Source: Candidatus Accumulibacter appositus
GTDB lineage: Bacteria; Pseudomonadota; Gammaproteobacteria; Burkholderiales; Rhodocyclaceae
Assembly (NCBI GenBank): GCA_000585055.1
Contig: JEMX01000065.1
Coordinates: 1 to 55,255 of the forward strand
Direction: 5' to 3'
DNA: 55,255 bases
Positions within the stretch are counted from its first letter, which is position 1, and every line of letters starts with the position of its first letter. This document shows, piece after piece, positions 52,757-55,255 of this stretch. A program made the position numbers and the translations under genes. A model generated the notes under the pieces. It made no database searches, had not been told where the DNA came from, and saw only the letters and a program-made list of their open reading frames with translations.

Positions 52757-54850
52757 CTACGGCTGGCTTCCCGATCCCCGCGCTGCGCCGGGGGCGACGG
52801 CGATGTGGGCCAGCAAGGCGTCGTTGAAGTGCATGCCGCTCAGCTTTTTCGGTGGCAGCGGGATGGGCGGGCCCTCGATGGGCACGGGCTGGATCGCCGG
52901 TGGGCGGTCATCGTCGCCGTGTTTTCGCGCCAGTGCGTAGTCGATTTCCTTGCCGACCCATTCCGAATCCGCGGCCGCCTGCGACCAGAAAAGCAGGAAG
53001 ACGTCGCAGTTGTCGATCTCCCGGTACAACTCCTTCTCCCAGCGCTCGCCGGGTTCGAGATCGAGGATGTCCTGGAATACCGACATGCCGGCGATGCGGA
53101 AGGCCTGCACGCGGCGCAGCACTTCACCGCGATCCTGCGACGAATACGAGACGAAGGCGCGCCGATAGCTGCGGGCGTCAATTTCGCAGGCATCGGCATC
53201 CGGCCGGCTGGCGCCCGCTGCGAGCAGGGCGACCTGGAACCTCAGCGTGCTCTTGGGCATGCCGGCCACCGCGATGCGCAGCGCTCCGATCACCTTCTCG
53301 CCCGCTACCTCGCCTGGAACCTTGACCTCAAACTGGGCGACGCTTTGTCGGCCGCGCCAGGTGAGCACGGCGTCGGGCTCGGCGATGCTCAGCCCGGGCA
53401 TCTCGAGATGCAGGTCGACGCGCGTCCCGCGCGGCAGGTCGAGGGGCAGCGAGAACCTGCCGCGCAGTCGCGCGGCATCGTCGGCCTGGCGCGCTTCGCT
53501 CTCGACGGCAGCGATATTGTCCGGCGGATAGAGAAAGACCTGCACCAAGAAGTCGCTGTTGCGGGCGACGGCCGGTGGGCAGAAGACGGCGGTATCCACT
53601 GCTTCGGCGTCCGGCGGTGGCGGGGGCGCATCGGGCGGCTGCGGGGAGCTGCGATCGGCGACCGGCAGGGTTGGAGCGGTGGCTTCGCCGCGTGCAGTGG
53701 CTGGGGGCTCGACGGGGTCGAGGTCGCCACTGTGGAGAAGGGCTTCGCCGCGCGCTGTCGCTGCGGCGTCTTCCCTGCCGTGGCGTTCTTCGGCCAGAAC
53801 GCCAGCGCGGCCCGCGGGCTGGTGCTCGGCCGGGCTGAGCAGCGCTGAACCGGGCACCTGGTCCAGGGTGCGTTGGGCAAATTCGCAGTTGGCGGCAACC
53901 GTTTCCGCTTTGCTGGTCGGCTCGAACTGCAGCAAGCCGCCGCCGGCTGGTGCGCTTAGCGCCACCGCCGCCTTGCGGTTGAGCTGGTGCAGGTCGAGCC
54001 GGGTACCGTCGTCGAGTTTGAGTCCGACCGGCGCGCCGGCGAAGCCCTTGTAGTAGATATCCAGCGATCGCTCGAGCGCCGGCCTGCCGCTCAGGTCGAC
54101 GGCAAATTCGAAGCGCTGCAGCGGTGCCTCGAAGTAGCGCTTGTCGGCCGCGAAGCCACCGCTGATCAGCTCGCGCAGCGGCTGGCGTGGCTGCGGTGAT
54201 TCGGCCCTGGTGGCGGCGAGTGGGTTGCCGCGCTCGGAGAGCATCGGCAGCGCCTGGAGCCCCTCGGGGATGCGGGTGATCCGGTTGTCGTCAAGTTGGA
54301 GTCTGGCGAGGGCGACGAGCGCGGTCAGCGCATCAACGCTGTCCAGGCGGTTGCTGGAGAGATCCAGTTTGGCCAGTGCTGGCAGCCGGCCGTCGAGCTG
54401 TGGCAGGCGGCTGAGTAGATTGCGGGCGAGATCGAGCGACTGCAGTTCGGGCAGCTGGAGCACGACTTCGGGCCATTCGGCGAACTGGTTGTCGAAGAGG
54501 TCCAGATACTGCAGCTGACGGCAGGCGGCCAGCTCGGCGGGCAGCGAGACGAGGCGGTTTTCCGACAGGTCGAGGTGGCACAGGTGCGTGAGCCGCCCGA
54601 CGCCGGGGTCGAGGCTGGCCAGGCGGTTGCTGCCCAGATCCAGCCATTCGAGCTCGGCCTGGTCCCATAGCTCGGGCGGCAGGGCGCGCAGCCGATTGCC
54701 GCTCAGATCCAGCCTGTGCAAAGTGCCGAGTCCGGCGGGCCACGGCGGCAATTCCTTGAGGCCGAGTCCGTGCAGGTCAAGGGTGTCGGCACCGCTGCGC
54801 AGTGCTTCGGCCATGCTGCCGATGGCGCGGTCGATCGATGTGGTGGTCAT
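52757..54850 (-). CDS. LRR-TIR protein
   Basis: 697 residues from ATG 54850. Residues about 20-215 contain roughly eight leucine-rich repeats (LHRLDLSGNRLRALPPELWD, LEWLDLGSNRLASLDPGVGR, CHLDLSENRLVSLPAELAAC). A middle beta-rich region and a Pro-rich linker (PQPPDAPPPPPDAEAV) follow, then a module starting FCPPAVARNSDFLVQVFLYP often seen next to bacterial TIRs. The TIR domain (about 560-690) has RAFVSYSSQDRGEVLRRVQA, NCDVFLLFWSQAAADSEWVG and the catalytic-type Glu635 in WVGKEIDYAL, so NADase activity is possible. No membrane segment. ATG overlaps the stop of the upstream ankyrin gene (ATGA), so they are coupled. Confidence 0.9.
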   Translation of the reverse strand: MTTTSIDRAIGSMAEALRSGADTLDLHGLGLKELPPWPAGLGTLHRLDLSGNRLRALPPELWDQAELEWLDLGSNRLASLDPGVGRLTHLCHLDLSENRLVSLPAELAACRQLQYLDLFDNQFAEWPEVVLQLPELQSLDLARNLLSRLPQLDGRLPALAKLDLSSNRLDSVDALTALVALARLQLDDNRITRIPEGLQALPMLSERGNPLAATRAESPQPRQPLRELISGGFAADKRYFEAPLQRFEFAVDLSGRPALERSLDIYYKGFAGAPVGLKLDDGTRLDLHQLNRKAAVALSAPAGGGLLQFEPTSKAETVAANCEFAQRTLDQVPGSALLSPAEHQPAGRAGVLAEERHGREDAAATARGEALLHSGDLDPVEPPATARGEATAPTLPVADRSSPQPPDAPPPPPDAEAVDTAVFCPPAVARNSDFLVQVFLYPPDNIAAVESEARQADDAARLRGRFSLPLDLPRGTRVDLHLEMPGLSIAEPDAVLTWRGRQSVAQFEVKVPGEVAGEKVIGALRIAVAGMPKSTLRFQVALLAAGASRPDADACEIDARSYRRAFVSYSSQDRGEVLRRVQAFRIAGMSVFQDILDLEPGERWEKELYREIDNCDVFLLFWSQAAADSEWVGKEIDYALARKHGDDDRPPAIQPVPIEGPPIPLPPKKLSGMHFNDALLAHIAVAPGAARGSGSQP

Positions 54851-55255
54851 GGCTTCTCCCTATTTCTCCTTGTTGGCGCCGATCCACGCCGCGCGGCGAG
54901 TGCGGCCTGCAGTGCTTCGCTCATGGCTCGGTGGTCCTGGGCCTGCGCGATGGCCAGCGCGGTGCTGCCGTCGCCGGCCGCGAGGCGCGGATCGGCGCCG
55001 AGTTCGAGCAGGCAGCTTACACGGCTAGCGTCGAAGCCGCGGGCGGCACCGTGCAGGGCGGTGAAGCCGGCCTTGTCGGCGGCATCCGGATCGGCGCCGG
55101 CCAGGACGAGCTCGCGTAGCACGGCTTCGATGCGGCGGTGGAAGGAGGGGTCGCGAGTCGGCTCGTTTCCCCCGTCAGCGGCGAGGATCAGCGCGCTGGC
55201 GCCGCCGACGGTGCGTGCCTCGGTGCGGGCGCCCCGCGCGAGCAGCAGGCGCAGC
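54847..55255 (-). CDS. ankyrin-repeat protein, 5' end outside the window
   Basis: The minus-strand frame ending at 54847 stays open to the window edge, giving at least 135 residues; the internal GTG at 55122 is not a real start. Ankyrin repeats are evident: LRLLLARGARTEARTVGGAS, AVLRELVLAGADPDAADKAG, FTALHGAARGFDAS, CLLELGADPRLAAGDGSTAL. The last about 20 residues are basic. It overlaps the LRR-TIR gene by four bases and probably forms one transcript with it; a scaffold or sensor partner is the inference. Confidence 0.85.
   Translation of the reverse strand, partial: LRLLLARGARTEARTVGGASALILAADGGNEPTRDPSFHRRIEAVLRELVLAGADPDAADKAGFTALHGAARGFDASRVSCLLELGADPRLAAGDGSTALAIAQAQDHRAMSEALQAALAARRGSAPTRRNREKP

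Noticed and set aside
1..55255. CRISPR arrays, tRNA genes, insertion sequences
   Set aside because: No regularly spaced direct repeats of CRISPR size, no tRNA cloverleaf with a CCA-type acceptor, and no transposase ORF or flanked inverted repeats were seen by eye.

Overview
The window is GC-rich, densely packed proteobacterial chromosome. The gene set (glutathione reductase, RlmA, MepA, YjfB-type protein, cyanase, a formate/nitrite channel) and the 5S rRNA 3' end suggest a betaproteobacterium, possibly Rhodocyclaceae/Accumulibacter-like. That placement is inference; no marker gene settles it.

Region 1 (1-26156). The 3' end of a 5S rRNA and its terminator are followed by one 26-kb rightward, tightly overlapping gene set encoding a contractile phage-tail-like injection machine: sheath, tube, chaperone-like protein, DNA_circ_N-like hub protein, a 1136-residue helical protein (likely tape measure), gpD-like hub, gpV-like spike, a PAAR-like tip, gp25-like wedge, gpJ-like and gpI-like baseplate proteins, fibres and accessory proteins. 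Two proteins are not standard tail parts: a 728-residue RHS protein ending in an HExxH metallopeptidase-like domain, lying between tape measure and hub, and a 1678-residue subtilisin-like protease at the operon end. No capsid, portal, terminase, integrase, lysis genes or AAA+ ATPase are seen, so this is neither a prophage nor a T6SS. One gene near the end (20301-21074) is cut by an in-frame TAG.

Region 2 (26157-30833). A dispersed repeat, a YjfB-like small protein, a leftward tetR-dsbA/frnE-transglutaminase gene set, and a divergent AbfD/HpaB-family flavoenzyme gene with a candidate operator between them.

Region 3 (30834-36259). A two-gene unit of an AAA/DUF4143 ATPase and a 1348-residue NACHT-like NTPase with a C-terminal PD-(D/E)XK-like nuclease, preceded by a palindrome. 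Its base composition is lower in GC than its neighbours, and it looks like an acquired defence module.

Region 4 (36394-45448). Housekeeping and redox genes: OYE-family reductase, haloacid dehalogenase, YyaL-type protein, TerB-like protein, a secreted protein of unknown function, glutathione reductase, Prx5-like peroxiredoxin and RlmA.

Region 5 (45499-49138). A nitrogen-related cluster: a PP2C/Ser-Thr kinase fusion, a formate/nitrite-type channel and cyanase. The 526-bp divergent gap carries two opposed sigma-54-like promoters.

Region 6 (49139-55255). MepA, a methyltransferase, a VOC protein, a flavodoxin preceded by a 36-residue micro-ORF, and an LRR-TIR protein translationally coupled to an ankyrin-repeat protein that runs off the window edge.
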